Positions 41,434-49,410 of a stretch of DNA of 64,000 nt are shown piece by piece. The DNA comes from Rhizobium sp. 16-449-1b. Its GTDB lineage: Bacteria; Pseudomonadota; Alphaproteobacteria; Rhizobiales; Rhizobiaceae. The position numbers were made by a program, and so were the translations under genes. How positions within the stretch are numbered: the stretch's first letter is position 1; the number at the start of each line of letters is the position of its first letter. The notes below the pieces were generated by a model. The model saw only the letters and a list, made by a program, of their open reading frames with translations, had not been told where the DNA came from and did not search any database. Location: positions 186,001-250,000 of the forward strand of contig NZ_JAGHMH010000028.1 of the NCBI RefSeq assembly GCF_017741935.1, in the 5' to 3' direction.

Positions 41434-42324
41434 TCAGGTCCCCGCCGCCTTGTCGAGGCGAAGAACCCCGATGATGATGATTGCGACCAGCGCCACGAGC
41501 AGGAAGACCCAGGTCGACGCCGCCGAGCCGACGCCGAGTTCCTGGAAGCTGATCAGCCGGTCGCGGGCATAGATCGACACGGTCATGACGTTCTCGTTGC
41601 TGGCCGCCAGGACATAGGCAAGGTCGAACATTCTGAGCGCGTCGAGAACGCGGAAGAGAACGGCGACGCCGATTGCCGGGCGCAGCATCGGAAGGGTGAT
41701 CGACCAGAAACGCTTCCAGGCGGGAATGCCATCCACCTCGGCGGCTTCGAAGATCTCCGGCGATATCAGTTGCAGGCCGGCGAGGATGAGCAGCACCATG
41801 AAGGGCGTGGTCATCCACACGTCGATGAAAATGACGACGCCCATGATCAGCGAGCTGCTGGCCGTCCAGGCAATACCGTGATCGACAACGCCGAGACCCG
41901 TCAGGATCTTGTTGATGACGCCGAACTGGTCGTTGAGCATCCACTCCCAGATCTTGGTGGCGACGACCACAGGAATGGCCCAAGGCACCAGAATGGCGGC
42001 GCGCGCTAGGCCACGGCCCGGGATCATCTCGTTGAGCAGCAAGGCGATCGCAAGCCCGAGCGCCGTCTCGATCGCTACCGATATGACGGTGAACACCAGC
42101 GTGTTCTTTACGGCAACCCACCAGCTGCGGTCGTTGATGACCTCCATGAAGTTGTCGAGACCGACCATGGAATAGACGGAGGGGTCGTCGAGATAGGCGT
42201 CGGTGAAGGAAAAGAAGAAGGTGCGGCTCAGCGGCCAGACGGCGACCAGCAGGATAACGGCGATGACGGGAACCAGAAACAGCCATGCGGCCCGGTAATC
42301 GCGGCGGGCAAGTTTGGCGCTCAT
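41434..42324 (-). CDS. Sugar ABC transporter permease (MalF type)
   Basis: A 296-residue inner-membrane permease with six predicted helices (AAWLFLVPVIAVILLVAVWPL first). The EAA loop is PEIFEAAEVDGIPAWKRFWSITLPMLRPAIGVAVLFR. This is the CUT1 partner of the MalG-type subunit. Its ATG overlaps the ATPase stop by four bases (ATGA), and it abuts the next permease gene. The set is a complete importer with ATPase and binding protein. Confidence 0.93.
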   Translation of the reverse strand: MSAKLARRDYRAAWLFLVPVIAVILLVAVWPLSRTFFFSFTDAYLDDPSVYSMVGLDNFMEVINDRSWWVAVKNTLVFTVISVAIETALGLAIALLLNEMIPGRGLARAAILVPWAIPVVVATKIWEWMLNDQFGVINKILTGLGVVDHGIAWTASSSLIMGVVIFIDVWMTTPFMVLLILAGLQLISPEIFEAAEVDGIPAWKRFWSITLPMLRPAIGVAVLFRVLDALRMFDLAYVLAASNENVMTVSIYARDRLISFQELGVGSAASTWVFLLVALVAIIIIGVLRLDKAAGT

Positions 42325-43430
42325 GGCTGGCTCACCTGTCCGCTGGCCGGTTGGCTGAGCAGAACGCGCTTGCCGTCGGCCGTAAAGGCGAAGACGGCAG
42401 CATCAGCGAAATCCAGGCCGACAGGCTGGCCGATGAGATCATGCGCCGGGGCCTTCGCGACGCGGATGACCCAGACGGTGTCGTCGGTGATCCGGCAATA
42501 GGCGAAATGCTCGTGGCCGAGATCCTCCACGCGCTCCAGCGTACAGGTGATCCGACCCTCGTTCGCGCCAACCAGGCGCAGTCCCTCAGGCCGGATGCCG
42601 ATCTCGGCGATTGGGCCCGAGGGATTGTTGGCGACCATGGCGATCGAGAGATTGCCGGGGCCGACGATCGTGCCGGTGTCCGCGCCGGTCTTCGGCGAGA
42701 CGGCCAGGAAGTTCATCCGGGGGCTGCCGATGAAGCTTGCGACGAAGCGGTTATCGGGGGCGTGGTAGAGCTCCTGCGGCGTTCCCACCTGCTCGATGCG
42801 GCCGTGGTTCAAAACGACGATCCGGTCGGCGAGCGTCATCGCTTCGGATTGATCGTGGGTGACATAGATCATCGTCGTCTTCAGGTCGTCATGGAGCTTG
42901 GCGATCTCCATGCGCATTTCCATTCTCAGATCGGAATCGAGGTTGGAGAGCGGCTCGTCGAACAGGAAAATCTCGGGTTGGCGCACCAGCGCCCGGCCGA
43001 TCGCTACGCGCTGGCGCTGGCCGCCGGAGAGTTCGCGCGGCCGACGATCCATCAGGTGGTCGACCTTGAGCATGCGCGCCACCGACGAAACCTTCTGGCT
43101 GATCGCGTCCTTGGCCATGCCCAGCGTTTCCAAGGCGAAGCCGATGTTGCGGGCGACGCTCATATGCGGATAGAGCGCATAGGATTGGAAGACGAAGGCG
43201 ACGCCGCGTCTCGAGGCCGGAACATCGGTCACGTCCTCGCCGCCGATCGTCACCACGCCTTTGGATGCGGCGACAAGGCCCGCGACGATGCGCAGAAGCG
43301 TTGACTTGCCGCAGCCGGAAGGGCCGACGAAGACGACGAACTCGCCGTCATTGATCCTGAGGTCGACGCCTTGAATGACGGTGTGCGTCCCAAAATTCTT
43401 CGAAACGGATTCAAGCGAAACCGATGCCAT
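42321..43430 (-). CDS. Sugar ABC transporter ATP-binding protein (UgpC/MalK type)
   Basis: A 369-residue ATPase with Walker A VGPSGCGKSTLLRIVAGL, Q-loop FVFQSYALYPHMSV, signature LSGGQRQRVAIGRALV and Walker B IFLFDEPLSNLDSDL, then a C-terminal TOBE-type regulatory domain (from about residue 240, NFLAVSPKTG onward). It is the CUT1 ATPase of this importer. The gene follows the binding-protein gene after a 115-base gap that contains a strong hairpin, and it overlaps the first permease by four bases. Confidence 0.94.
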   Translation of the reverse strand: MASVSLESVSKNFGTHTVIQGVDLRINDGEFVVFVGPSGCGKSTLLRIVAGLVAASKGVVTIGGEDVTDVPASRRGVAFVFQSYALYPHMSVARNIGFALETLGMAKDAISQKVSSVARMLKVDHLMDRRPRELSGGQRQRVAIGRALVRQPEIFLFDEPLSNLDSDLRMEMRMEIAKLHDDLKTTMIYVTHDQSEAMTLADRIVVLNHGRIEQVGTPQELYHAPDNRFVASFIGSPRMNFLAVSPKTGADTGTIVGPGNLSIAMVANNPSGPIAEIGIRPEGLRLVGANEGRITCTLERVEDLGHEHFAYCRITDDTVWVIRVAKAPAHDLIGQPVGLDFADAAVFAFTADGKRVLLSQPASGQVSQP

Positions 43431-43497
43431 TTTTCACCCGGACTTGATCACGATAAAAGGCTCGCCCCCTTGCTGGCGGCGATTTGCGATGCGCGAG

Positions 43498-43530
43498 ACG
43501 AGGGCAGACCACGCGTGAGCCTGCCCTCGT
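43498..43530 (-). terminator. Hairpin between binding-protein and ATPase genes
   Basis: ACGAGGGCAG (43498-43507) and CTGCCCTCGT (43521-43530) form a perfect 10-bp stem with a 13-base loop. It lies 15 bases after the stop of the binding-protein gene and inside the operon, with no U run. Such hairpins commonly stabilise the upstream message or cause partial termination so that more binding protein than ATPase is made. Confidence 0.65.
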
Positions 43531-43545
43531 GCGTTCAGTCGAGGC

Positions 43546-44802
43546 TCAACGGCTTTCCTTGAGCTTTTCCAACCGCCCGGCGAGCGAGGTCAGGCCGGAC
43601 TTGATATCGCCACCGCCGGACAGCATGTCGTGGACGGAGCGATAGAAGGCCTGCGACACGCGGTTGTAGCTGGTGCCGGTATAGCCCGAGGGACGCACGG
43701 CGCTATCGGCGAAGGCCTGCTGGTTATCCTTAAGGAAGGGGATCTTCGCCAGCACGTCCGGGTCGGTGTAGAGCGCCGGGATCGACGGATTGACCGCATC
43801 CTGCAGCGCGCGCTTCTTCTGCATGTCGGGGCCGGTGATGAAGTTCACGAAGTCGGCCGCGACGTCAGGCTTGGCGCTGTACTTCGAGACGCCGTAATAC
43901 ATCGGGCCGAGGCACCCGCTTGACTTCTGGCCTTCCGTGCCAACCGGCAGCGGCATGACGCCGACCTTGTCGACAACTGCGCTGCCTTCCTTGTGCGATG
44001 TGCCCCAGACATAGGGCCAGTTGCGGTGGAACACGGCGTTGCCGGATTCGAAGACGGCGCGCGAGGCTTCCTCGTCGTAGTTCAGCGTACCCTCGGGGCT
44101 GATCGAGCCGATCCAACCCTTGGCCTTTTCGATCGCTTCGGCGGCCTTCGGATTGTCGATCGTGACCTTGCCGTCATCGGAGATGATCGTGCCGCCGCCA
44201 TTCGATGCAACGAGTTCGATCGCGTCGCAGGTCAGGCCTTCGTAGCTCTTGGCCTGCCAGGCGTAACCCCACATGTCGCCCTTGCCGTCGGCGCGCTCCT
44301 TGTCCTGGATTTCCTTGGCCGTTGCGGCCAGCTCATCCCAGGTCTTCGGCGGCTGCTTACCGTATTTCTCAAGCAGATCCTTGCGGTAGAACATCAGCCC
44401 GACGTCCATGTAGGCAGGCATGGCGACAAGATTGCCGTCAAGCTTGGCGGCGTTGAGCGTCGAGGCGAAGTGCTTGTCCTGATCGGCCTGGGGGATCACG
44501 GTCTTCAGGTCGAGAAGGCCGTTCTTGAACATGCCGAGCCAGATGACGTCGAGGAACAGCACGTCGATGTCGGTCGACTTCGCGGCAATCAGCTGCTGAT
44601 AGATCGGGATGGCGTCATCGAGCAGCGCCGGCATCTTGTTGATCTTCGCTTCATTGCCCGTCTTCTCCTTCCAGGCATTGGCGACATTGGTGCACAGCTC
44701 GAATTCCGTCGGCGCGCAAAATACCGAAATCGTCTCAGCGTGGGCCGTTCCGCTCCAGAGGGCGGCGGAGAACGCGAGTGCGGCAAGGCTCTTCTTAAGC
44801 AT
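43546..44802 (-). CDS. Extracellular sugar-binding protein of ABC importer
   Basis: A 418-residue periplasmic protein of solute-binding family 1. The signal peptide is MLKKSLAALAFSAALWSGTAHA; the mature start ETISVFCAPTEFELCTNVANAWKEKTG is followed by IDVLFLDVIWLGMFKNGLL and AMPAYMDVGLMFYRKDLLEKYG, typical of trehalose/maltose-type binding proteins. Two cysteines near the mature N-terminus may form a disulfide. I chose ATG 44802 with AAGGG upstream; the upstream frame to 45105 overlaps the divergent regulator and is not protein-like. It is the first gene of the operon, next to a palindromic operator and the divergent GntR gene. The sugar is not predictable. Confidence 0.9.
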   Translation of the reverse strand: MLKKSLAALAFSAALWSGTAHAETISVFCAPTEFELCTNVANAWKEKTGNEAKINKMPALLDDAIPIYQQLIAAKSTDIDVLFLDVIWLGMFKNGLLDLKTVIPQADQDKHFASTLNAAKLDGNLVAMPAYMDVGLMFYRKDLLEKYGKQPPKTWDELAATAKEIQDKERADGKGDMWGYAWQAKSYEGLTCDAIELVASNGGGTIISDDGKVTIDNPKAAEAIEKAKGWIGSISPEGTLNYDEEASRAVFESGNAVFHRNWPYVWGTSHKEGSAVVDKVGVMPLPVGTEGQKSSGCLGPMYYGVSKYSAKPDVAADFVNFITGPDMQKKRALQDAVNPSIPALYTDPDVLAKIPFLKDNQQAFADSAVRPSGYTGTSYNRVSQAFYRSVHDMLSGGGDIKSGLTSLAGRLEKLKESR

Positions 44803-44870
44803 GGTGGGTTCCCTTGATTGTGATAATGCACGGCATTTTCGAAGCTCTTCTGGCTCCCTGCGATAATAGG

Positions 44871-44886
44871 ACTGGTTATGACCAGT
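44871..44886. promoter_or_regulatory. GntR-type operator ACTGGT-TATG-ACCAGT
   Basis: A perfect palindrome with 6-base arms (44871-44876 and 44881-44886) lies between the divergent GntR and binding-protein genes, 69 bases upstream of the latter. The GGT-N4-ACC core matches the half-site style of HutC-type GntR regulators, so it is the likely binding site for autoregulation and control of the importer. Confidence 0.75.
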
Positions 44887-44944
44887 TATGTCAATATGGA
44901 CTTTCGAGAGAATTGCGTTGAAGATGACATTGGCAGAGGCGGCT

Positions 44945-45763
44945 ATGGCCCAGGGAAGATCGAATTTGAAGACGCTCGAAACCGAGGACACATTGATCGC
45001 AACACGCGGCGTCATCGATCGCGACGACCCACGGCCGCTGCACAAGCAGGTGTACGAGGCGTTGCTGGCGGCGATCAGCGACGGGCGTTTGCCGCTGCGC
45101 GGCAAGTTGCCCTCCGAGCGCGAGCTCGTCGATCTCTACGATGTGAGCCGGATCACCATTCGCCACGCGGTGCGCGAACTCATCCAGCAGGGCGTGGTGC
45201 ATAGCCAGCCCGGCAAGGGGCTCTATGTCACGGAACGCGGCGACGGCTTTGAGCTGCAGGTGCTGAAGAGCTTCACCAGCATTGCGCTGGCCAATGGTCG
45301 TGCGCCGGGTCACCAGCTGATCGAGGCAAGCCTCGTCCGCGCGCCGCTCGAAGTCAGCAGGCCGCTCTTTCTCGCCCCCGGCGCGGAGGTCGTGGTGCTA
45401 TCGCGCCTGCGCCTGCTCGATAATATTCCGGCGGTGATCCAGACCGACTGGATTCCGGCCGGGCGCGTGCCGGGGCTGCTCGATCTCGATTGGGGCATCG
45501 CCAACCGCTCGCTCTATGAAGAGCTGCGCCAGCGCTACGGCATATTTCCGAAACGTGGCCAGACGACGCTGAGCGCCCGTCTGGCGGGCGAGGACGAGGC
45601 GCGATTGCTGCAGCTGGCGCCGCCGGCAGCAGTTCTGACGGTCGATCAGATCGCCTTCGACGACCGCAATCGACCGGTCAACATGACCGCGCTCGTGCAC
45701 CATCCGGCCCGCTATCCGCTGACGCTGCTGCAATCGGAAACGGGTGATTTCACGCAATACTGA
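44945..45763 (+). CDS. GntR family (HutC subfamily) transcriptional regulator
   Basis: A 272-residue regulator. The N-terminal winged helix is PLHKQVYEALLAAISDGRLPLRGKLPSERELVDLYDVSRITIRHAVRELIQQG, followed by HSQPGKGLYV. The C-terminal UTRA effector domain begins near residue 95 and ends with FDDRNRPVNMTALVHHPARYPL. I chose ATG 44945 with AGAGG upstream; ATG 44888 would start two bases after the operator and has no ribosome site. It is divergent from the sugar importer and very likely represses it until the sugar or its phosphate binds the UTRA domain. Confidence 0.92.
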   Translation: MAQGRSNLKTLETEDTLIATRGVIDRDDPRPLHKQVYEALLAAISDGRLPLRGKLPSERELVDLYDVSRITIRHAVRELIQQGVVHSQPGKGLYVTERGDGFELQVLKSFTSIALANGRAPGHQLIEASLVRAPLEVSRPLFLAPGAEVVVLSRLRLLDNIPAVIQTDWIPAGRVPGLLDLDWGIANRSLYEELRQRYGIFPKRGQTTLSARLAGEDEARLLQLAPPAAVLTVDQIAFDDRNRPVNMTALVHHPARYPLTLLQSETGDFTQY

Positions 45764-45794
45764 TGATTGGTGGCGAGACCGCCGAAGGCTCTTC

Positions 45795-47135
45795 CTAGCC
45801 GTCGAGAGCGAAGCGGTCTTCGTCGAACTCGTCTTCTGCGAATTCATCGGCGTCGCTGTCGATGGCCGGACCGACGTCTTCAAGCGTCGTCAGGCGCATG
45901 CCTGATGGCCGCGGCGCGGTCATCTCGATCTTCATACCCGGTGGCTGCAAGGCCCAGGCGACCAGCGCCTTGCCGGACATGGCGCCGACGCCTGCCGATA
46001 CGATCTGAGGCTCCCGCGGAGCGACGGCGGTCATGTCGGGCCGCTTTGCCGCGCCGCCGGCAAGCGAGCCGCCTGCGTGACGGGCAAATAGCAGCTGGCC
46101 AGCCGATCCTTTGCCGGTGACGGCGGTGGCAAGCAGGACGGGCGCGGCGGGCGTGGGAACGCTTGCCGTCGTGGTTTCATCGAGCGCCGGCCTGAATGTC
46201 GGCAGCGGCACGGTGAGGGAGGCGAGGTCAGGGACCTTGCTATCCGTCTTGTCGGCGCGCGGCGTCGGCCGGGCAAGCTGAAGCTCGAGGCCGCGTTCGG
46301 CACGCGTTTGCGGCACCGGCAGCATCGCGGTTACGAGAGCGCGGGTTGGTGCCGGAGCGCCTTCGTCGTCATCGCTTTCAGGCGTGCGGATGGTCTCGAT
46401 CGCGACGGGGCGATTGCGCTTCTTCTGGTCGGCGAGCGCCAGCTCATAGCCCGGCAAAGCCCGGCCATCTGCCGGCAGATGCAGCGTGCGGCCGCTTGGG
46501 AAGATCCGTGCCAGCTCCTGACGTGACATGCGCGGCCAGGCGCGAACATTGCCGACATCGAGATGCACGAAGGGCGAGCCGGACGTCGGATAATAGCCGA
46601 CGCCGCCGACCTGCAGCTGCATGGCGAGCGCGCGCAGCGTGGCAAGCTTCACGCCCGGAATGTAGAAGTCCATCGCCTTGCCGAGCATGTGCTGGCTCTT
46701 CTTGGCGACGCCTGTGGTGCGCGAGCGGGTGCGCAGCATGTTGTTGGTGGCGGGCGAGCGATAGGCGGAGACGACGTGGATTGGCTGCTTGGCACCACTG
46801 CGCTGATAGACCTCCCAGACCAGATCGAGCAGGCGCGGATCCATCTTGGTCGGCTCGTTGCGCCGCCAATCGCGCAGGAAGCGGTTGATCTGCGCCAGCC
46901 CCTTCGGATCGAACTTTCCGTTGCGCTTGAAAACGATGGTCGCCCGCTCTCCCGTGTGGGTGAAATAGAGCTTGAGCGCGCGGTCGTCGGCGGCTGCCTG
47001 CGTGGCGCCGGCCATGGCCGCGAATATGACCAGGGCGATCAAGACCATGCGATGCGCGGCAAGCGATACAGCCAGGGCCAGCATGGTCACGGGAACGGAA
47101 AAGACTGCATGGTACACGAACACGACTTCCGTCAT
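45795..47135 (-). CDS. DUF882 (M15-like peptidase fold) protein
   Basis: A 446-residue exported or membrane-anchored protein. The hydrophobic N-terminus (residues about 10-48) could be a signal anchor; an internal ATG at residue 30 (MVLIALVIFAAMAGATQAAA) would give a cleaner signal peptide. The DUF882/M15 domain follows (LKLYFTHTGERATIVFKRNG to about residue 225), with VVSAYRSPATN, KSQHMLGKAMDFYI (H and D ligands) and SPFVHLDVG (third ligand), so the zinc site is intact. It probably trims peptidoglycan peptides. The C-terminal half is Pro/Ala-rich and ends in a very acidic tail (DSDADEFAEDEFDEDRF), which is unusual. It is convergent with the GntR gene, 31 bases apart. Confidence 0.85.
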   Translation of the reverse strand: MTEVVFVYHAVFSVPVTMLALAVSLAAHRMVLIALVIFAAMAGATQAAADDRALKLYFTHTGERATIVFKRNGKFDPKGLAQINRFLRDWRRNEPTKMDPRLLDLVWEVYQRSGAKQPIHVVSAYRSPATNNMLRTRSRTTGVAKKSQHMLGKAMDFYIPGVKLATLRALAMQLQVGGVGYYPTSGSPFVHLDVGNVRAWPRMSRQELARIFPSGRTLHLPADGRALPGYELALADQKKRNRPVAIETIRTPESDDDEGAPAPTRALVTAMLPVPQTRAERGLELQLARPTPRADKTDSKVPDLASLTVPLPTFRPALDETTTASVPTPAAPVLLATAVTGKGSAGQLLFARHAGGSLAGGAAKRPDMTAVAPREPQIVSAGVGAMSGKALVAWALQPPGMKIEMTAPRPSGMRLTTLEDVGPAIDSDADEFAEDEFDEDRFALDG

Positions 47136-47447
47136 TGTTGATGGGGTGCGAGAGCCGGATTCTTGCGATCGGCGAGGTCGCTGTGCAGTCGATTATGGTC
47201 AACAGATCCCTAACGTATCGTTTATGAGGAATGGATTATCGGGACAGGCGGACCGCGCGTGGCCCCGCTGCTCGGGCGTTCAGCGGATCGGGCGCGGAGG
47301 GGAAGGTGCAAAGGCGTGCGCAGCTATGTGCCGTTTATCGAGCGTTCCGCAAAGCGACATGGCTGAAAGAAAAGCGCGCGACGGTCACAATCCTGTCGCT
47401 TCGATCCTTATCTCTTGGGACATGATTCCAGAATGGAGGAGCGAGAA
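47136..47447. other. Gap between DUF882 gene and small exported-protein gene
   Basis: This 312-base gap separates two divergent genes and must hold both promoters. A 64-residue plus-strand frame at 47231-47425 is Arg-rich, lacks a ribosome site and looks spurious. I see no other feature beyond short imperfect inverted repeats. Confidence 0.5.
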
Positions 47448-47846
47448 TTGAATAATCTATACAAGATGTTGGCAATTGCGGCGGGAACGATGGCAACGAT
47501 GGTGGCGCCGATCGCGGCGGCTCAGACGCCAGCCGCCGACCCGCTTGTCGGCCGTGCGTGGATCGAGACCAAATCGCAATCCGGCCTTCCTGGCGTGATG
47601 ATGGTGTTCATGGCCGATGGCAGCCTGCTGATGGATTCCTGCTGGGAAACCTATGCGCTGCGCAAATGGAGCCGCACTTCTCACGATACCGTTACCTGGG
47701 ACGAGGATGGCGCCAAAATCACCGCGAAGGTGAAATCGGTTTCGCCGAGCCAGCTGACACTGAGCGTGAAAGCCGGGAAAGATACGGTTGAGCACCGCTA
47801 CAGCGTCGCCAAGGTGCCGTACATCTGCCCTGACATGAAGCGCTGA
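47448..47846 (+). CDS. Hypothetical exported protein (132 aa)
   Basis: A 132-residue protein with a signal peptide (MNNLYKMLAIAAGTMATMVAPIAAAQ). I chose the TTG at 47448, which has GGAGGAG six bases upstream. The mature part (DPLVGRAWIET, MVFMADGSLLMDSCWETYALRKW, ITAKVKSVSPSQLTLSVK) looks like a small beta-barrel, lipocalin/META-like, and it has two cysteines (in DSCWE and YICPD) that may pair. Function unknown. It ends before a strong bidirectional terminator. Confidence 0.8.
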   Translation: MNNLYKMLAIAAGTMATMVAPIAAAQTPAADPLVGRAWIETKSQSGLPGVMMVFMADGSLLMDSCWETYALRKWSRTSHDTVTWDEDGAKITAKVKSVSPSQLTLSVKAGKDTVEHRYSVAKVPYICPDMKR

Positions 47847-47858
47847 GATAGGCATTGC

Positions 47859-47896
47859 GCCGCGAGCGGATATCCTGACCGGATACCGCTCGCGGC
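47859..47896. terminator. Bidirectional hairpin between convergent genes
   Basis: GCCGCGAGCGG (47859-47869) and TATCC (47871-47875) pair with GGATA (47881-47885) and CCGCTCGCGGC (47886-47896), giving 16 bp with one bulged A and a 5-base loop. It lies between the ends of the small exported-protein gene and the CNNM/CorC gene. Confidence 0.75.
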
Positions 47897-47912
47897 ATGT
47901 CTTCCAACCAAA

Positions 47913-49214
47913 TTACTCGACGTCGGCCGTCTGGCGCGTGTCCAGCGAGCTGACCAGGATCTTGTCGATCCGTCGCCCGTCGAGGTCGATGACCTCGAAA
48001 CGCCAGCCATCCTTGGTGAAGCTTTCGCCAAGCACCGGAAGGTGCTTCAGCTCCTCAAGGACGAGACCCGCGACGGTCTGGTATTCGAGATCGTCGCCAA
48101 GCTTCAGGCTCATGAATTCCGCGAACTCGTCGATCGGCGTCCAGCCGGAGACCAGATAGGAGCCGTCGTCGCGGCGCGCGATCGCCTGTTCGTCGATCGG
48201 GCCATCCTGCAGCGCGCCCATGATCGCTTCCATGATGTCGCCGGAGGAAATGACGCCTTCGAAGTGTCCGTACTCGTCGAAGACAAGCACCATGTGGACC
48301 GGCGACGTGCGGATCGCCTGGATGACACTGATTGCGTTGGAGAGATCCGAGACGATCGGAACGTCCTGCGTGATCGTTTTCAGGTCGGCGGTGCCCTGAA
48401 CGGACATCGCGTCGTAGAAATCCTTGACCGCAAGCACGCCCAGCACTTCGTCCGAGCTGCCCTTTCTGACCGGCAGGCGTGAACGCTTGGTGTTGTGTAG
48501 TTGGGCGCGTATCTCGTCCAGGCTGTCGTCCACGTCGATGATCTCGACATCGCGGCGTGGCGTCATCAGCGCACGCGCCGTGCGGTCGGCAAGCCGCATC
48601 ACGCCGGAGATCATGGCGGATTCTTCGCTTTCGATCACACCCGCGGACTGCGCTTCGGCGAGAACCGTCTTGATCTCTTCGTCGGAGACATTGTCGCCGC
48701 CCTTGCCGGACTGGCCCAAGAGCTTGAGAACAAGCTTGCCAGAGGCATCAAGCAGCCAGACGAGCGGCAGCGCCATTTTCGAAAGCACCGCCATGGCGGG
48801 CGCAACCTTGGCCGCGACCGCTTCGGGCTCGCGCAGCGCGATCTGCTTCGGCACCAGTTCGCCGACAATCAGCGACAGATAGGTGATGGCGATGACGACG
48901 GTACCGACACCCACGGCATCCGCCACCGTTGGCGACATACCCTCAAGCTGCAGCCAGGCCGTCAGGCGGCTACCGAGCGTGGCGCCCGAGAAGGCGCCGG
49001 AGAGAACGCCGACGAGCGTAATGCCGATCTGCACGGTCGACAGGAACCTGCCGGGGTTCTCGGCAAGTTTTATGGCTTGTGCTGCTCCTCTGCTTCCGTG
49101 ATCGGCGAGAACTTTGAGGCGGGCGGGCCTGGAAGACACGACAGCCAATTCCGACATGGCGAGCACACCATTCAAGATGGTGAGCAAGACCACAATTCCA
49201 ATTTCGAGAAACAC
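47913..49214 (-). CDS. CNNM/CorC (hemolysin-like) transporter family protein
   Basis: A 433-residue inner-membrane protein. The CNNM membrane domain occupies about residues 1-185 (MFLEIGIVVLLTILNGVLAMSELAVVSS, FLSTVQIGITLVGVLSGAF, LSLIVGELVPKQIAL), then two CBS domains (MTPRRDVEIIDVDDSLDEIRAQL onward, to about residue 320) and a CorC/HlyC C-terminal domain. Family members move Mg2+, Na+ or Co2+. I chose GTG 49214, which has AAGGG five bases upstream; ATG 49262 would add an Arg/His-rich lead with no ribosome site. Despite the old name, it is not a toxin. Confidence 0.92.
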   Translation of the reverse strand: MFLEIGIVVLLTILNGVLAMSELAVVSSRPARLKVLADHGSRGAAQAIKLAENPGRFLSTVQIGITLVGVLSGAFSGATLGSRLTAWLQLEGMSPTVADAVGVGTVVIAITYLSLIVGELVPKQIALREPEAVAAKVAPAMAVLSKMALPLVWLLDASGKLVLKLLGQSGKGGDNVSDEEIKTVLAEAQSAGVIESEESAMISGVMRLADRTARALMTPRRDVEIIDVDDSLDEIRAQLHNTKRSRLPVRKGSSDEVLGVLAVKDFYDAMSVQGTADLKTITQDVPIVSDLSNAISVIQAIRTSPVHMVLVFDEYGHFEGVISSGDIMEAIMGALQDGPIDEQAIARRDDGSYLVSGWTPIDEFAEFMSLKLGDDLEYQTVAGLVLEELKHLPVLGESFTKDGWRFEVIDLDGRRIDKILVSSLDTRQTADVE

Positions 49215-49410
49215 AGGAGCCCTTGTTCGTTGACGATGATGACGCAAGATAGGTGTAATCACACCTGTTGCAAAGCGGCGGCTCCGATTTTATCGCGCGC
49301 GGAACCTGAGAATTCGCTGTGGTCATGTGTTTGGTAAATTAGCATTTTAAGTCAGAAGAGCTTAACTTTCGTCTGTTACACAACCAGCCATACTTGTTGC
49401 GATCACGTGT

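Noticed and set aside
47231..47425. A 64-residue plus-strand frame before the small exported protein
   Set aside because: No ribosome site, Arg-rich composition and no family resemblance.
47913..49214. Haemolysin toxin
   Set aside because: The traditional family name is misleading; the CNNM membrane domain plus CBS and CorC domains indicate an ion transporter.
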